64,000 bases of DNA from Flavobacterium glycines (lineage in GTDB: Bacteria; Bacteroidota; Bacteroidia; Flavobacteriales; Flavobacteriaceae): contig NZ_FNEO01000002.1 of assembly GCF_900100165.1 (NCBI RefSeq), forward strand, positions 248,001-312,000. Direction: 5' to 3'. The position numbers were made by a program, and so were the translations under genes. Below the pieces are notes generated by a model. That model was given only the letters and a program-made list of their open reading frames with translations, did not search any database and was not told the origin of the DNA. This document shows positions 27,493-37,313 of the stretch, piece by piece. The number at the start of each line of letters is the position of its first letter. Position 1 is the first letter of the stretch.

Positions 27493-27536
27493 GCAAAGGA
27501 ATGACTAAAAACAGCCTATTTAAGGGGGGTAAATTG
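27493..27536 (-). promoter_or_regulatory. PUL operator candidate, copy B (upstream of the SusC/D operon)
   Basis: Block 1, GCAAAGGAATGACTAAA (27493-27509), and block 2, GGGGTAAATTG (27526-27536), with a 16-bp spacer. It matches copy A at 19446-19488. It is 228 bp before the lipoprotein start, implying a long 5' leader. The rest of the gap 27265-27729 is AT-rich without a gene; it also contains the terminator of the HTCS gene. Confidence 0.6.
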
Positions 27537-27659
27537 AAAAAAAACGAGGTCTAATTCGAAAACAATAAGGACAGATTCGTCAAAAAACAGTAATTAACAA
27601 AAAAATACTACTTTATTTATTTTATACTAAAATTAGAGCTGATATTTCTTGAAATCAAT

Positions 27660-27696
27660 AAAAAATCCTAACCACATTATTAATGCGATTAGGATT
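27660..27696 (-). terminator. Terminator after the HTCS gene
   Basis: AATCCTAA (27664-27671) pairs with TTAGGATT (27689-27696) and a run of U follows on the minus strand. It lies 33 bp beyond the HTCS stop, so the regulator is transcribed apart from the SusC/D operon. Confidence 0.75.
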
Positions 27697-27729
27697 ACAA
27701 TACTAATTCTCAATTTTAATTAAGAATAA

Positions 27730-30700
27730 CTATTTAATGATATTCAAATCTTTGTTAAATGAATCCTTGTATTTCTTAACATACAAAGAAGGAGTCATAC
27801 CAAATAATTTCACAAACTGTTGTCTGAAATATTTTTGATCTTCAAAACCTACTTCGGCACTCGCCTGAGATATATTGACGTTTTCGGTAAGTAATATCAT
27901 AGCAGCTCTTCTCAAACGAATTGAGCGGATAAAAGCATTCAGAGTCTCTCCTGAAATAATCTTGATTTTTGTGTACAAAGTACGATGACTCATTCCCATT
28001 TCGAGAGCGAAATTTTTAATTGAAAAATCCCTATTCCCCATATTGACTTCGATAATATCAATACATTTCTTTAAAAAATCCTGATACTCGGCCGGTACTT
28101 TTTGGACATTTTCTTTCAAAGTAATACTGTCTAAGAAATACTTTCTGAGATTTCCTCTATTCTTTAATAAAGTATCCACTCGGGCCACGAGCAAATCATC
28201 ATCAAATGGTTTGGTAATATAATCATCGGCACCATCGGTTATCCCCTGCAAATGGGTTTCCGGATTATTTGTAGCCGTTAATAAAACAACCGGTATGTGC
28301 GATAATTCGTCACTTTCTTTTATTCTTTTACATAACTCCAGGCCATCCATCACTTCCATTGCAATATCCGAAATTACAATATCAGGCATGTATTTTTTAG
28401 TCAATTGTAAACCTTCGTGACCGTTTACAGCGCTATAAACCAAATGATTTCCGGAAAACAACTGAATCAAATAATTTCTAATCTCAACATTATCATCAAT
28501 TATCAACACCGATTTTTTATCGGTAAGCATCTTTTTGTTGAGCTCTTCATTGAATTCAGCAGAACCGGCATCATCATTTTTATCTAAATCATCAAATAAA
28601 AGTTCTTCTACTAATTCGCTCATTTTAGGAACATTTGAACTAATTGGCAAATCGTCAAAATGCTCCTGACCTTTTAAAAATGCCAATGTAAAGCAGCTTC
28701 CTTTACCCAATTCACTTTCGCAGGCAACTTTTCCTTTGTGTTTGTCTACAAAATACTTCACGATATACAATCCAATTCCAAAACCTGTACTTACAGCAAC
28801 TTTAGAATCTAATTGCTTGAATTTTTCAAAAATAGCTTCAATATTTTGCTGAGCAATACCTGTTCCTGTATCAGAAATGGCTACCGACACTTCTTTTTCA
28901 GTTTGGGTTAGTTTAACGGCAATACTTCCTCCATCGGCAGTATATTTAAACGCATTGGAAACCAAATTGAACAATGAAATTTCAATCTTTTCATAATCTC
29001 CAATAATTTGAAGAGTCTCATCAGGAATTTCAATCGTATAATTTATGGCTTTATCCCGGGCTTGCGTCACAAAACATTGGTACACTTCCTGACACAAATC
29101 GTTCATATTAATTTCTGACAATCGCAATACATCAGCATCGTTTTCGGCCTTACGGAAAAGCAACAATTGATCTACCAGACTTAACAATCGCCTTGCATTT
29201 CTATAAGCAATTTGCAAATCGCCTTTAGATGCATCATTTTGAGCATCTTCTTTTTTAATTACTTTTTTCAAAGGATTAATAATAAGTGCAAGCGGTGTAC
29301 GGAATTCATGAGAAATATAAGTAAACATCGACGATTGCTTTTCGGCAATTTCTTTCTCTTTCTCTCTTTCCAGTTCTGCTATTTGGACTTTATACTTTAA
29401 TCCTTCTTTGTATTTACTGTATTTGATATAATTGTAAATAATGCTTCCGCCAATAATCAAATACAAAAGATAAGCCCACCAGCTTCTGTACCATGGCGGC
29501 AAAACTACTATTCGAATCAAAGTCTCTGCCTTGCTTAATTCATCCTGAAAATTAGACGTTTTTACTTTGAAAAGATAAGTTCCCTCTGAGAGATGCGGAT
29601 AATTGGCTTTTCTGTTTTGCCCAGCATTGCTCCATTGATCATCCCAGCCTTCGAGAAAATAAGCGTAATTAATTTTATCGGCACCCGAATAATCCAAAGC
29701 TACAAACTCAATAGAAAGTGTAGTCTGATCATAAGGTAATCTAATTTCCTGGATTTGATTGTTTTTAGTCCACTCCGAAATCAACTCGGGTTTAGTTGCG
29801 ATGGGTTCGTTATTTACATTTAAATCCGAAAGAAGAATCTTTGTATTCGAAATTTCATCCTTTATTAATTCAGGATAAAACAAATTAAAACCATTGATTC
29901 CTCCAAAGAAAAACTCTCCGGTCGCTAATTTTAAACCGGCATTAAAACTAAACTGATTACTTTGTAATCCGTCATTTTTAGAAAAATTCCTGAAGGTTTT
30001 AGTCTTGGTATTCAACCTGCTCAAACCATTGTAGGTACTCATCCATAAATTACCATTTTTATCTTCCAATATTCTCAAAATAGTATTAGATGCCAAACCA
30101 TCGGCAGTAGTAAACCTCTTGAAAGTGTTGGTTTTTCGATTAAACAATAGCAATCCTCCTTCCTGGGTTGCTACCCAAAGTTGCTTATTCCTGTCTTCGT
30201 GTACAGCACGTACAGGATAACCAATATTGATTTTTCCGTGTTTTCTTCGGGCATTATCTATCCATACAATCGAAGTATAATTACCACCCCAAAGTTTACC
30301 ATCTCTGGTTTCCGTTAAGCATTGTAAATTATTGATATTCTTATCATAAAGCTGAAAGGAGTTTTTAGCACGATTAAAAAAGTACAAACAACCCTCATTA
30401 GTAGCACTTGCCCAAAGATTCTTTTTGGAATCCTCATAAACAAACCAAATATTTTTCTCTACCTGCTTTGTAAACGGATTATAACAGGAATAACGGCTTA
30501 TGGAATTGGTTTTAGGATTGATTCGGTTAACACCTCCTGCCCAGGTTGAGAGCCAAATCTCATTATTACTGTCGCGAATAATATTGGTAATAAAGTTACT
30601 CGAAATAGCGTTTACCGAATTTAAACTGGTATTATAAACGGTATAAGTATTGTTTTTTCGATTCCAATAACGCAATCCTGCCCCATCGGTTCCTATCCAC

Positions 30701-31809
30701 AAATTGTGTTTTTCATCCTCACAACTGGATAAAATAAAATTCTGAGCCAGATTGTTATCTTTAACATTGTATTTGATGTTTTTAAAATACTTGGGAGTAG
30801 CACTAATCATACTGATTCCGCCACGCAGCGTACCAAACCAAATGTTTCCAAAGAAATCTTCATAAACGCTCCAAATCGAACTACTTTTTACAATTGGCTG
30901 CGAATTAACGCTGCTATAAGGAATTACATTTTTATTAATTTTATCTAATTTATAAATCCCCGATCCATCAGTCGCAATCCAAAATTGGTTTTTCTTATCT
31001 CTAAGGATATTGGAAACAATACATTTATTAGAAAAATAGTTTTTTGAGATTGAAAAAGTGGTCGTATTAAAAAGAAAAAGTCCTTCATCGGTACCCAGCC
31101 AAAGATTGCCATCCTTATCCCTTTCCATGCATTTTACCTCCATAGACAATGGAGCTATCAATGTCATTTTTTTCGAAAGGTAATTGTAATTACATAGTCC
31201 TAAATTCCTAACATAGACCCAACAAGCTGTTCCCTTTGCATTGTTTTGAATCGTTACGGCATCATAACTAAATGCTTTCTTTAATTTAGCAATGGGAATC
31301 GTTTTACCCACAAACGTACCTTTTTCAAATACAATCAATCCTGAATTTTGTGTAGCCAATACAACCAATTCCTTCGAAACTGCTTTTATTTGATGCACTA
31401 CATTTTTTAAAACTACAGCAGCAGCATTCTCCTGTTCTTTATATTTAACCGGATAAAACAGTGCTTTAGACTTATCATAAATGCTGGCTCCTTTATTTCC
31501 CCCAACCCAAATATTTCTTTTGGAATCGCCTTCTAAAGAATAAACCGTATTAGTTGATAAGGAATTTTCGTTATTAATTTCATTTCGAAAAACCTTAAAT
31601 GTATAGCCATCATAGCGGTTCAAACCATCGTAAGTTCCAAACCACATAAATCCGTCCACATCCTGATAAATGGTAGTAACCGAATTATTAGACAAACCAT
31701 CTGAAATATCGAGAAATTTCACCGAATAATCCTGAGCAATACCTATAAAAGGGAAGAAAAACAGCGCTAATAACAGAACTAAATATCTTAAAAGCAAAGA
31801 TTTAAACAT
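27730..31809 (-). CDS. Hybrid two-component system regulator (HTCS) of the PUL
   Basis: A 1359-residue one-protein signalling system. Signal peptide (1-25); two seven-bladed periplasmic propellers built of Reg_prop repeats (about 30-690, repeated WFGT/LWLGT/IWVGG motifs); Y_Y_Y domain (about 710-765); transmembrane helix (about 768-790); HisKA with HEFRTPLAL near 833; HATPase (about 930-1050, GTGIAQQN and GFGIGLYIVK); receiver domain (about 1095-1215, VLIIDDN and phospho-acceptor in DIVISDIAMEVMDG near 1146); and AraC-type HTH (about 1245-1355). Binding of a glycan fragment to the periplasmic part is expected to activate transcription of the adjacent SusC/D operon and GH2. Location between the symporter and the PUL and the shared operator candidate support this. 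Confidence 0.95.
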   Translation of the reverse strand: MFKSLLLRYLVLLLALFFFPFIGIAQDYSVKFLDISDGLSNNSVTTIYQDVDGFMWFGTYDGLNRYDGYTFKVFRNEINNENSLSTNTVYSLEGDSKRNIWVGGNKGASIYDKSKALFYPVKYKEQENAAAVVLKNVVHQIKAVSKELVVLATQNSGLIVFEKGTFVGKTIPIAKLKKAFSYDAVTIQNNAKGTACWVYVRNLGLCNYNYLSKKMTLIAPLSMEVKCMERDKDGNLWLGTDEGLFLFNTTTFSISKNYFSNKCIVSNILRDKKNQFWIATDGSGIYKLDKINKNVIPYSSVNSQPIVKSSSIWSVYEDFFGNIWFGTLRGGISMISATPKYFKNIKYNVKDNNLAQNFILSSCEDEKHNLWIGTDGAGLRYWNRKNNTYTVYNTSLNSVNAISSNFITNIIRDSNNEIWLSTWAGGVNRINPKTNSISRYSCYNPFTKQVEKNIWFVYEDSKKNLWASATNEGCLYFFNRAKNSFQLYDKNINNLQCLTETRDGKLWGGNYTSIVWIDNARRKHGKINIGYPVRAVHEDRNKQLWVATQEGGLLLFNRKTNTFKRFTTADGLASNTILRILEDKNGNLWMSTYNGLSRLNTKTKTFRNFSKNDGLQSNQFSFNAGLKLATGEFFFGGINGFNLFYPELIKDEISNTKILLSDLNVNNEPIATKPELISEWTKNNQIQEIRLPYDQTTLSIEFVALDYSGADKINYAYFLEGWDDQWSNAGQNRKANYPHLSEGTYLFKVKTSNFQDELSKAETLIRIVVLPPWYRSWWAYLLYLIIGGSIIYNYIKYSKYKEGLKYKVQIAELEREKEKEIAEKQSSMFTYISHEFRTPLALIINPLKKVIKKEDAQNDASKGDLQIAYRNARRLLSLVDQLLLFRKAENDADVLRLSEINMNDLCQEVYQCFVTQARDKAINYTIEIPDETLQIIGDYEKIEISLFNLVSNAFKYTADGGSIAVKLTQTEKEVSVAISDTGTGIAQQNIEAIFEKFKQLDSKVAVSTGFGIGLYIVKYFVDKHKGKVACESELGKGSCFTLAFLKGQEHFDDLPISSNVPKMSELVEELLFDDLDKNDDAGSAEFNEELNKKMLTDKKSVLIIDDNVEIRNYLIQLFSGNHLVYSAVNGHEGLQLTKKYMPDIVISDIAMEVMDGLELCKRIKESDELSHIPVVLLTATNNPETHLQGITDGADDYITKPFDDDLLVARVDTLLKNRGNLRKYFLDSITLKENVQKVPAEYQDFLKKCIDIIEVNMGNRDFSIKNFALEMGMSHRTLYTKIKIISGETLNAFIRSIRLRRAAMILLTENVNISQASAEVGFEDQKYFRQQFVKLFGMTPSLYVKKYKDSFNKDLNIIK

Positions 31810-31924
31810 GAAATTACCTGATTATAATTGAACAGCACAAGATATAATAAAATTAGTTAATCTCATAAACTCATCGCCTTTTTCAAATAGAAATTATGAT
31901 TTAAAAATGATTTTTAATGCATAA

Positions 31925-31962
31925 AAAAAATGTGAAATCAAATTGCTTCGATTTCACATTTT
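31925..31962 (-). terminator. Terminator after the sodium/sugar symporter
   Basis: AAAATGTGAAATC (31927-31939) pairs perfectly with GATTTCACATTTT (31950-31962) around a 10-nt loop, followed on the minus strand by U residues. It separates the symporter from the HTCS gene. Confidence 0.88.
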
Positions 31963-31985
31963 TTATTTAGAATCTTATCTATTTC

Positions 31986-33671
31986 TTACCAGAACTTCAC
32001 ATATAAAGCAGCGATAATTAATAATGTAATAATGATTAATACTGTAGTTTGAGGTTTAACCTTGAACATTTCAGTATCCAATTCAAATGCTTTAGGGTTA
32101 ACTTTTGGTCCTGCAAAACTCACTCCAATCATCAAAATCATAGTGAATAAGAATGATAATCCCATACAAATGTGGAATGGAATTTCATATAAACCTTTAC
32201 CATTTGGATAAGCCGTGTACAAGAAAGTTTCGTTTCCAAACATTCCCGGTGCATACTCATTGAATAAAACCGATAAGAAGAAACCAGCTAATACTCCCAC
32301 GATAGCAGCCGTTCCTGTAGTTCTTTTCCAGAACATACCTAAGAAGAACATCGCAAATACCCCTGGACTAATGAATCCTGTATATTTTTGGATATAAGTA
32401 AATCCTCCTACTCCACCAATTCCTAGTAAATCATTCCAAGTAAATAATACCGCAAGTACCATTGAAGCAAAAACAGCATAGCGACCAATGTTTACCTGAG
32501 CTCTGTCAGAAGCTCCTTTTTGAATGTATTTTTTATGAACGTCTAAAGTATAGATTGTAGAAATACTGTTTACTTTACCCGCTAATGAAGCTACAATCGC
32601 AGCAGTCAAAGCCGCAACCGATAATCCTTTTAATCCTGTAGGCAAGAATGTCAACATAGCTGAGTAAGCTCCGTCTTTTCCTCCTACTAATTGTGGTAAA
32701 TGTCCTCCTTGATATAAAACATAAGCTGCAATACCAGGTAACATTACAATTACAGGCATTAATAATTTTAATAAACCAGCAAATAAAATACCTGTACGAG
32801 CCGTTGTTAAATCAGCTCCTAAGGCTCTTTGAGTAATGTATTGGTTACATCCCCAATAGTTTAAGTTGATAATCCAGATACCTGCTAAATACGACAATAT
32901 TCCAGGGAAAGTAAGGTATTTATCAATTTCTAACTGTGTAGAAGTAGCTGTTGGTCTAGGAATAATCATTTTGAAATGCTCCGGAGCTTCCTGCATTAAG
33001 ACATTGAATCCAGCAATAGCATCTTTACCAACTCCAAAATATTCTCCTACTGTTGTTAAAGCGATATAAGAAGTTACTAAACCTCCAATAATCAATACTG
33101 CTACCTGAATAACGTCAGTATAAGCAACCACCTTCATACCTCCAAGAGAGATAATCAACGCAAAAATAGCCAATCCTAACATAATAACGTGAAGGTATTC
33201 TCCTCCCGCTAATCCGTTAATAGCAACAGCTCCTAAGTATAAAATAGAAGTTAAGTTTACAAATACATACAAAAACAACCAGAAAACAGCCATAATCAAA
33301 GCCGTAGTCTCATTATAACGTGTTGTCAGGAATTGAGGCATGGTGTAAATCTTGTTTTTCAAATAAACAGGAATAAACCAAATCGCAATGATAATTAAGG
33401 CGATAGCAGCAACCCATTCGTAAGCAGCTACAGCTATTCCTAAAAAGAATCCTTCCCCACTCATCCCGATAAACTGCTCAGCTGAAATGTTAGAAGCAAT
33501 TAACGAAGCTCCAATAGCCCACCAGGTTAATGTTCCTTCGGCTAAGAAATACGCCTTAGCATCGTGTTCGTTTTTTTCGCGCTTGCGATAGATGATATAT
33601 CCGTAAATGGATACTATCAAAAAGTAGACAATAAAGACTGCATAATCTGCAAATTCGAGACTTGAGCTCAT
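31986..33671 (-). CDS. Sodium/sugar symporter of the SSS family, vSGLT-like
   Basis: Inner-membrane sodium-coupled carrier with about 14 hydrophobic helices in 561 residues. It is strikingly similar to the Vibrio sodium/galactose transporter: WWAIGASLIASNISAEQFIGMSG near residue 50 carries the Asn and Gln that contact galactose in that protein, and VNLTSILYLGAVA, YTDVIQVAVLIIGG and NYWGCNQYITQRALGA are also shared in pattern. Galactose is therefore a good guess for the substrate and fits a PUL full of galactosidases. The gene precedes the HTCS gene in the same direction but ends in its own terminator. Glucose or another hexose is the alternative. Confidence 0.88.
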   Translation of the reverse strand: MSSSLEFADYAVFIVYFLIVSIYGYIIYRKREKNEHDAKAYFLAEGTLTWWAIGASLIASNISAEQFIGMSGEGFFLGIAVAAYEWVAAIALIIIAIWFIPVYLKNKIYTMPQFLTTRYNETTALIMAVFWLFLYVFVNLTSILYLGAVAINGLAGGEYLHVIMLGLAIFALIISLGGMKVVAYTDVIQVAVLIIGGLVTSYIALTTVGEYFGVGKDAIAGFNVLMQEAPEHFKMIIPRPTATSTQLEIDKYLTFPGILSYLAGIWIINLNYWGCNQYITQRALGADLTTARTGILFAGLLKLLMPVIVMLPGIAAYVLYQGGHLPQLVGGKDGAYSAMLTFLPTGLKGLSVAALTAAIVASLAGKVNSISTIYTLDVHKKYIQKGASDRAQVNIGRYAVFASMVLAVLFTWNDLLGIGGVGGFTYIQKYTGFISPGVFAMFFLGMFWKRTTGTAAIVGVLAGFFLSVLFNEYAPGMFGNETFLYTAYPNGKGLYEIPFHICMGLSFLFTMILMIGVSFAGPKVNPKAFELDTEMFKVKPQTTVLIIITLLIIAALYVKFW

Positions 33672-34058
33672 AAAAAAATGGTTTTTAATTGATTAATATT
33701 AGTTGTTTAGATTTAAATTACAATTAATAATGTTTAAATTCTCATTTCTAAAAATCGTATATTTCTTTTACGAATAATTAAGAATCAGGAAGATAAAACT
33801 TTCGAATTCTGCTAAAATTTTAGTTATAAAATTCTACTTCAATTTTATTCTAAGATATTTTTTGCGAAAAACGAAATCCAAAAGTAAAATAAAAATACTT
33901 ATTTCCATCATTTTTTTAAGTGTTCAAATAACATTTAACTTTTTCAAAAAACATAAATACCTTAAAAACAATTAAATAACAAAATAATAGAGCGTATTTT
34001 TTTTGGAAAAATAACAAAAATAGATCAAAAATCTTTTTCAAACCAGCTTGCAGGCTTT
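33672..34058. other. Gene-free AT-rich stretch upstream of the symporter
   Basis: About 390 bp between the symporter start and the end of birA. No open frame with coding character, no RNA gene and no clear TAnnTTTG box on either strand were found. It must hold the symporter promoter and the end of the birA transcript. Confidence 0.6.
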
Positions 34059-34787
34059 TCAATAAAGCATTTGAATTTCTTTAATATCATATTCAGCAAA
34101 AGTATCATCCTCTAAAAGAACAACTAATTTTCCTTTTTGAGTTACCCCCTGTATAATTCCCATAAAAGCTTTTTCCGTTTCTGTTTTAAAAGGCATCGGA
34201 ATTCCTTTTTTAAACAATAGTTTAAAGTATTCGTTCCATAAATATTCAGGATTGGAAGCAACAAGTCCCAAATTAACTTTTAATCGCTCCACAATTAAGA
34301 CAACTAATTCGTCTTTATCGAAAGTGGAATTGACTACAACTGCCATAGAAGAAGCTTTGGGTAAATTTTCAAAATCTGTTTGATTCACATTCAAACCGAT
34401 ACCAATGACAGAAGAAATAGTACCGTCACTTTTGAAACTATTTTCAATAAGAATGCCAGCAATTTTGAAATTAGCTGACATAATGTCGTTAGGCCATTTG
34501 ATACTCAAATTGGGAATATTAAAAGTTTTCAGCACCTGAATGAGTGTTAAAGTAGTGGCTATATTAAAATTGTAAATCGCCTCCACACCCACTAACAAAT
34601 CCTTAACAAAAACACTCATTATTAGATTCTTAGATTTTTCAGAATTCCAAACAGCTCCCATCTGACCCCGTCCTTTCGTTTGATTTTCGGCAGTAACTAC
34701 AGTAAAATTTTCAAGCTCCTCAGTTGCCGATAATCCCTTTAGAAAATCATTTGTAGAATCTATGGCATCGAGTTTGATTAGTTTCAT
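34059..34787 (-). CDS. birA: Biotin--[acetyl-CoA-carboxylase] ligase BirA, catalytic form
   Basis: Attaches biotin to carboxylase carrier proteins. The 242-residue protein has the biotinyl-AMP motif GRGQMGAVWNS near residue 40, KWPNDIM near 96 and GIGLNVNQ near 130. The N-terminal DNA-binding domain of E. coli BirA is absent, so it is a ligase only. An upstream TTG in frame adds two residues; the ATG giving MKLIKLDAIDSTND is the conserved start. It is divergent from rsfS across 96 bp; a minus-strand -7 box (complement TATTTTTG, 34831-34838) lies there. Confidence 0.93.
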   Translation of the reverse strand: MKLIKLDAIDSTNDFLKGLSATEELENFTVVTAENQTKGRGQMGAVWNSEKSKNLIMSVFVKDLLVGVEAIYNFNIATTLTLIQVLKTFNIPNLSIKWPNDIMSANFKIAGILIENSFKSDGTISSVIGIGLNVNQTDFENLPKASSMAVVVNSTFDKDELVVLIVERLKVNLGLVASNPEYLWNEYFKLLFKKGIPMPFKTETEKAFMGIIQGVTQKGKLVVLLEDDTFAEYDIKEIQMLY

Positions 34788-34883
34788 TAGCAATTATTTT
34801 TGTAACATTATTTAATATTATGTTAAGGTTCAAAAATAATCACAAAAAATGGTAACTTTACACACTTATTATAAAAATAATTC

Positions 34884-35255
34884 ATGGCAAAAAAAACTGT
34901 AAATAATGATGCGTTACTTGCAAACATTATCAAAGGAATAGAAGAAGTAAAAGGAAATGACATAGATATTCTCGATCTCAGAGAAATAGACACTGCTGTT
35001 TGCGACTATTTTGTTATCTGCAACGGAAATTCAAATACTCAGGTTAACGCAATTGTTAACTCCATTCAAAAAATTGTTTCTAAAGAAATTAAAGATAAAC
35101 CCTGGCATGTTGAAGGTACAGACAATGCCGAATGGGTACTTATGGACTACGTAAACATAGTGGTTCACGTTTTTCAAAAACAAATTAGAGAATATTACAA
35201 CATTGAAAGTTTGTGGGGAGATGCGAAAATCACTACAATTGCAAACAAATACTAA
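34884..35255 (+). CDS. rsfS: Ribosome silencing factor RsfS
   Basis: RsfS (Iojap/YbeB family) binds ribosomal protein L14 and blocks subunit joining during starvation. The 123-residue protein shows the family core: DILDLREIDTAVCDYFVICNGNSNTQVNAI-type segment (residues 27-56), EGTDNAEWVLMDYVNIVVHVF (about 73-93) and the C-terminal YYNIESLWGDAK. Length is standard. It is 19 bp upstream of ftsH and in the same direction, a pair often seen in Bacteroidota. Confidence 0.95.
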   Translation: MAKKTVNNDALLANIIKGIEEVKGNDIDILDLREIDTAVCDYFVICNGNSNTQVNAIVNSIQKIVSKEIKDKPWHVEGTDNAEWVLMDYVNIVVHVFQKQIREYYNIESLWGDAKITTIANKY

Positions 35256-35274
35256 ATGTATAAGATAAAAAATA

Positions 35275-37203
35275 ATGGCAAAAGACAATAATCCCAATCC
35301 TAATAAATTTAGAATTAGCCCTTGGTTAGTTTATACAACCATATTACTTATTTTTTTATTTATAAGTTTTGTAACTGGTAGTTCCAGCCTACAAGAACCT
35401 GCTCAATTAACTTCTTCAAAATTCAATATCTATTTAGAAAAAGGACAAATTGAAAAAGTTATTGTTTACAACAAAACAGAAGCAGAAGTTTTTTTAAAAC
35501 CAGAAGCTTTAAAAGACAAAGAACACCAAAGAGTTGCCAAAGACATTTTTGACCGTCCTAACAAAGGGCCTCAATACACTTTTGAAATTGGTAACGATCA
35601 GATTTTTCAAACTAAATTAGAAAAAGCTGTTACCGAAGGAAAACTTAAAGATTTTAATTTTGTAGCCAAAAGTAATTGGTCTGATATCGTAATTAGCTTA
35701 CTTCCGGTAATCATCATCATTGGTGTATGGATTTTTATCATGCGCAAAATGTCAGGTGGTGGCGCTGGTGGTGGCGGACAAATTTTCAGTATTGGAAAAT
35801 CAAAAGCAAAACTTTTTGACGAAAAAACCGATGTTAAAACCACTTTTAAGGATGTTGCCGGACTTGAAGGAGCTAAAGAAGAAATTCAGGAAATTGTAGA
35901 ATTCCTGAAAAATCCTGAAAAATACACTAATCTTGGAGGTAAAATCCCTAAAGGAGCACTACTTGTAGGACCTCCGGGAACAGGTAAAACACTTTTAGCA
36001 AAAGCCGTAGCCGGTGAAGCTCAGGTTCCGTTTTTCTCTTTATCAGGTTCTGATTTCGTAGAAATGTTTGTAGGAGTTGGTGCTTCAAGAGTTCGTGATT
36101 TATTCAAACAAGCTAAAGAAAAATCTCCTTCTATCATTTTTATTGACGAAATTGATGCAGTAGGTCGTGCCAGAGGAAAAAATAACATTTCAGGAGGAAA
36201 CGACGAAAGAGAAAATACTTTGAACCAATTATTAACCGAAATGGATGGTTTTGGTTCTAATTCTAACGTAATTGTATTAGCTGCTACCAATAGAGCTGAT
36301 GTTCTTGATAAAGCATTAATGCGTGCCGGACGTTTTGACAGACAAATCTTCGTTGATTTACCGGATGTTCGCGAACGTGCCGAAATCTTCAAAGTTCACC
36401 TTGCTCCTTTGAAAAAAGTAGAAGGCTTAGATTTAGACTTTTTAGCCAAACAAACTCCGGGATTCTCGGGTGCCGATATCGCTAACGTATGTAATGAAGC
36501 GGCTTTGATAGCTGCCCGAAATAATAAAACCGCTGTTGACAAACAGGATTTCCTGGATGCTGTTGACCGTATTGTAGGCGGATTAGAAAAGAAAAACAAA
36601 ATCATCACTCCTGAGGAGAAAAAAGCAATTGCCATTCATGAAGCTGGTCACGCAACTGTGAGCTGGATGCTTGAACACGCTGCACCACTTATTAAAGTAA
36701 CCATTGTTCCTCGCGGACAAAGTTTAGGAGCTGCCTGGTACTTACCGGAAGAGCGTCAAATTGTTCGTACTGACCAAATGCTCGATGAAATGTGCGCTAC
36801 TATGGGAGGTCGTGCTGCCGAAAAAGTAACTTTCAATAAAATTTCTACAGGAGCACTTAGTGATTTAGAAAAAGTAACCCGCCAGGCAAGAGCAATGGTT
36901 ACAGTTTATGGTTTAAATGAAAAAATTGGAAACGTAACTTATTACGATTCTACAGGACAAAGTGAATACAGTTTCTCTAAACCATATTCTGATGAAACGG
37001 CTCAGATTATTGACAAAGAAATCTCTTTATTAATTGAAAGTCAATACCAAAGAGCCATTCAAATACTAGAAGAAAACAAAGACAAATTACATGAACTTGC
37101 TGATATTCTTATCGAAAAAGAAGTAATTTTCAAAGACGATTTAGAAGCAATTTTTGGAAAAAGAAACTTTGACAAAAATCTGGAAGAAATAGTCTCTAAA
37201 TAA
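35275..37203 (+). CDS. ftsH: ATP-dependent zinc metalloprotease FtsH
   Basis: Membrane-anchored hexameric AAA+ protease for quality control of membrane and some soluble proteins. The 642-residue protein has two transmembrane helices (about 18-38 and 138-156) bracketing a small periplasmic domain, Walker A GPPGTGKT near residue 232, Walker B IIFIDEIDA near 288, the second region of homology with arginine fingers (RAGRFDRQ near 345), and the zinc site HEAGH near 454. The stop is followed by a very strong hairpin terminator. Confidence 0.97.
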   Translation: MAKDNNPNPNKFRISPWLVYTTILLIFLFISFVTGSSSLQEPAQLTSSKFNIYLEKGQIEKVIVYNKTEAEVFLKPEALKDKEHQRVAKDIFDRPNKGPQYTFEIGNDQIFQTKLEKAVTEGKLKDFNFVAKSNWSDIVISLLPVIIIIGVWIFIMRKMSGGGAGGGGQIFSIGKSKAKLFDEKTDVKTTFKDVAGLEGAKEEIQEIVEFLKNPEKYTNLGGKIPKGALLVGPPGTGKTLLAKAVAGEAQVPFFSLSGSDFVEMFVGVGASRVRDLFKQAKEKSPSIIFIDEIDAVGRARGKNNISGGNDERENTLNQLLTEMDGFGSNSNVIVLAATNRADVLDKALMRAGRFDRQIFVDLPDVRERAEIFKVHLAPLKKVEGLDLDFLAKQTPGFSGADIANVCNEAALIAARNNKTAVDKQDFLDAVDRIVGGLEKKNKIITPEEKKAIAIHEAGHATVSWMLEHAAPLIKVTIVPRGQSLGAAWYLPEERQIVRTDQMLDEMCATMGGRAAEKVTFNKISTGALSDLEKVTRQARAMVTVYGLNEKIGNVTYYDSTGQSEYSFSKPYSDETAQIIDKEISLLIESQYQRAIQILEENKDKLHELADILIEKEVIFKDDLEAIFGKRNFDKNLEEIVSK

Positions 37204-37225
37204 GACACTTAATATAAATAATTTA

Positions 37226-37267
37226 AAATCTTAATTCAAAACCTCGTTTTGAATTAAGATTTTTTTA
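37226..37267 (+). terminator. Strong rho-independent terminator after ftsH
   Basis: A 17-bp perfect stem, 37226-37242 against 37246-37262, closes on a 3-nt CTC loop and ends in a T run. A perfect -7 box TATCTTTG (37266-37273) starts at its foot and probably serves the next operon, although no -33 box at the usual spacing is seen. Confidence 0.93.
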
Positions 37268-37313
37268 TCTTTGGACGGTTACAAATAATATATCAAGTAC
37301 CTTACAAAAAAAT

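Noticed and set aside
33672..34058. Small RNA or small gene in the AT-rich gap
   Set aside because: No promoter, stem-loop or coding pattern could be supported.
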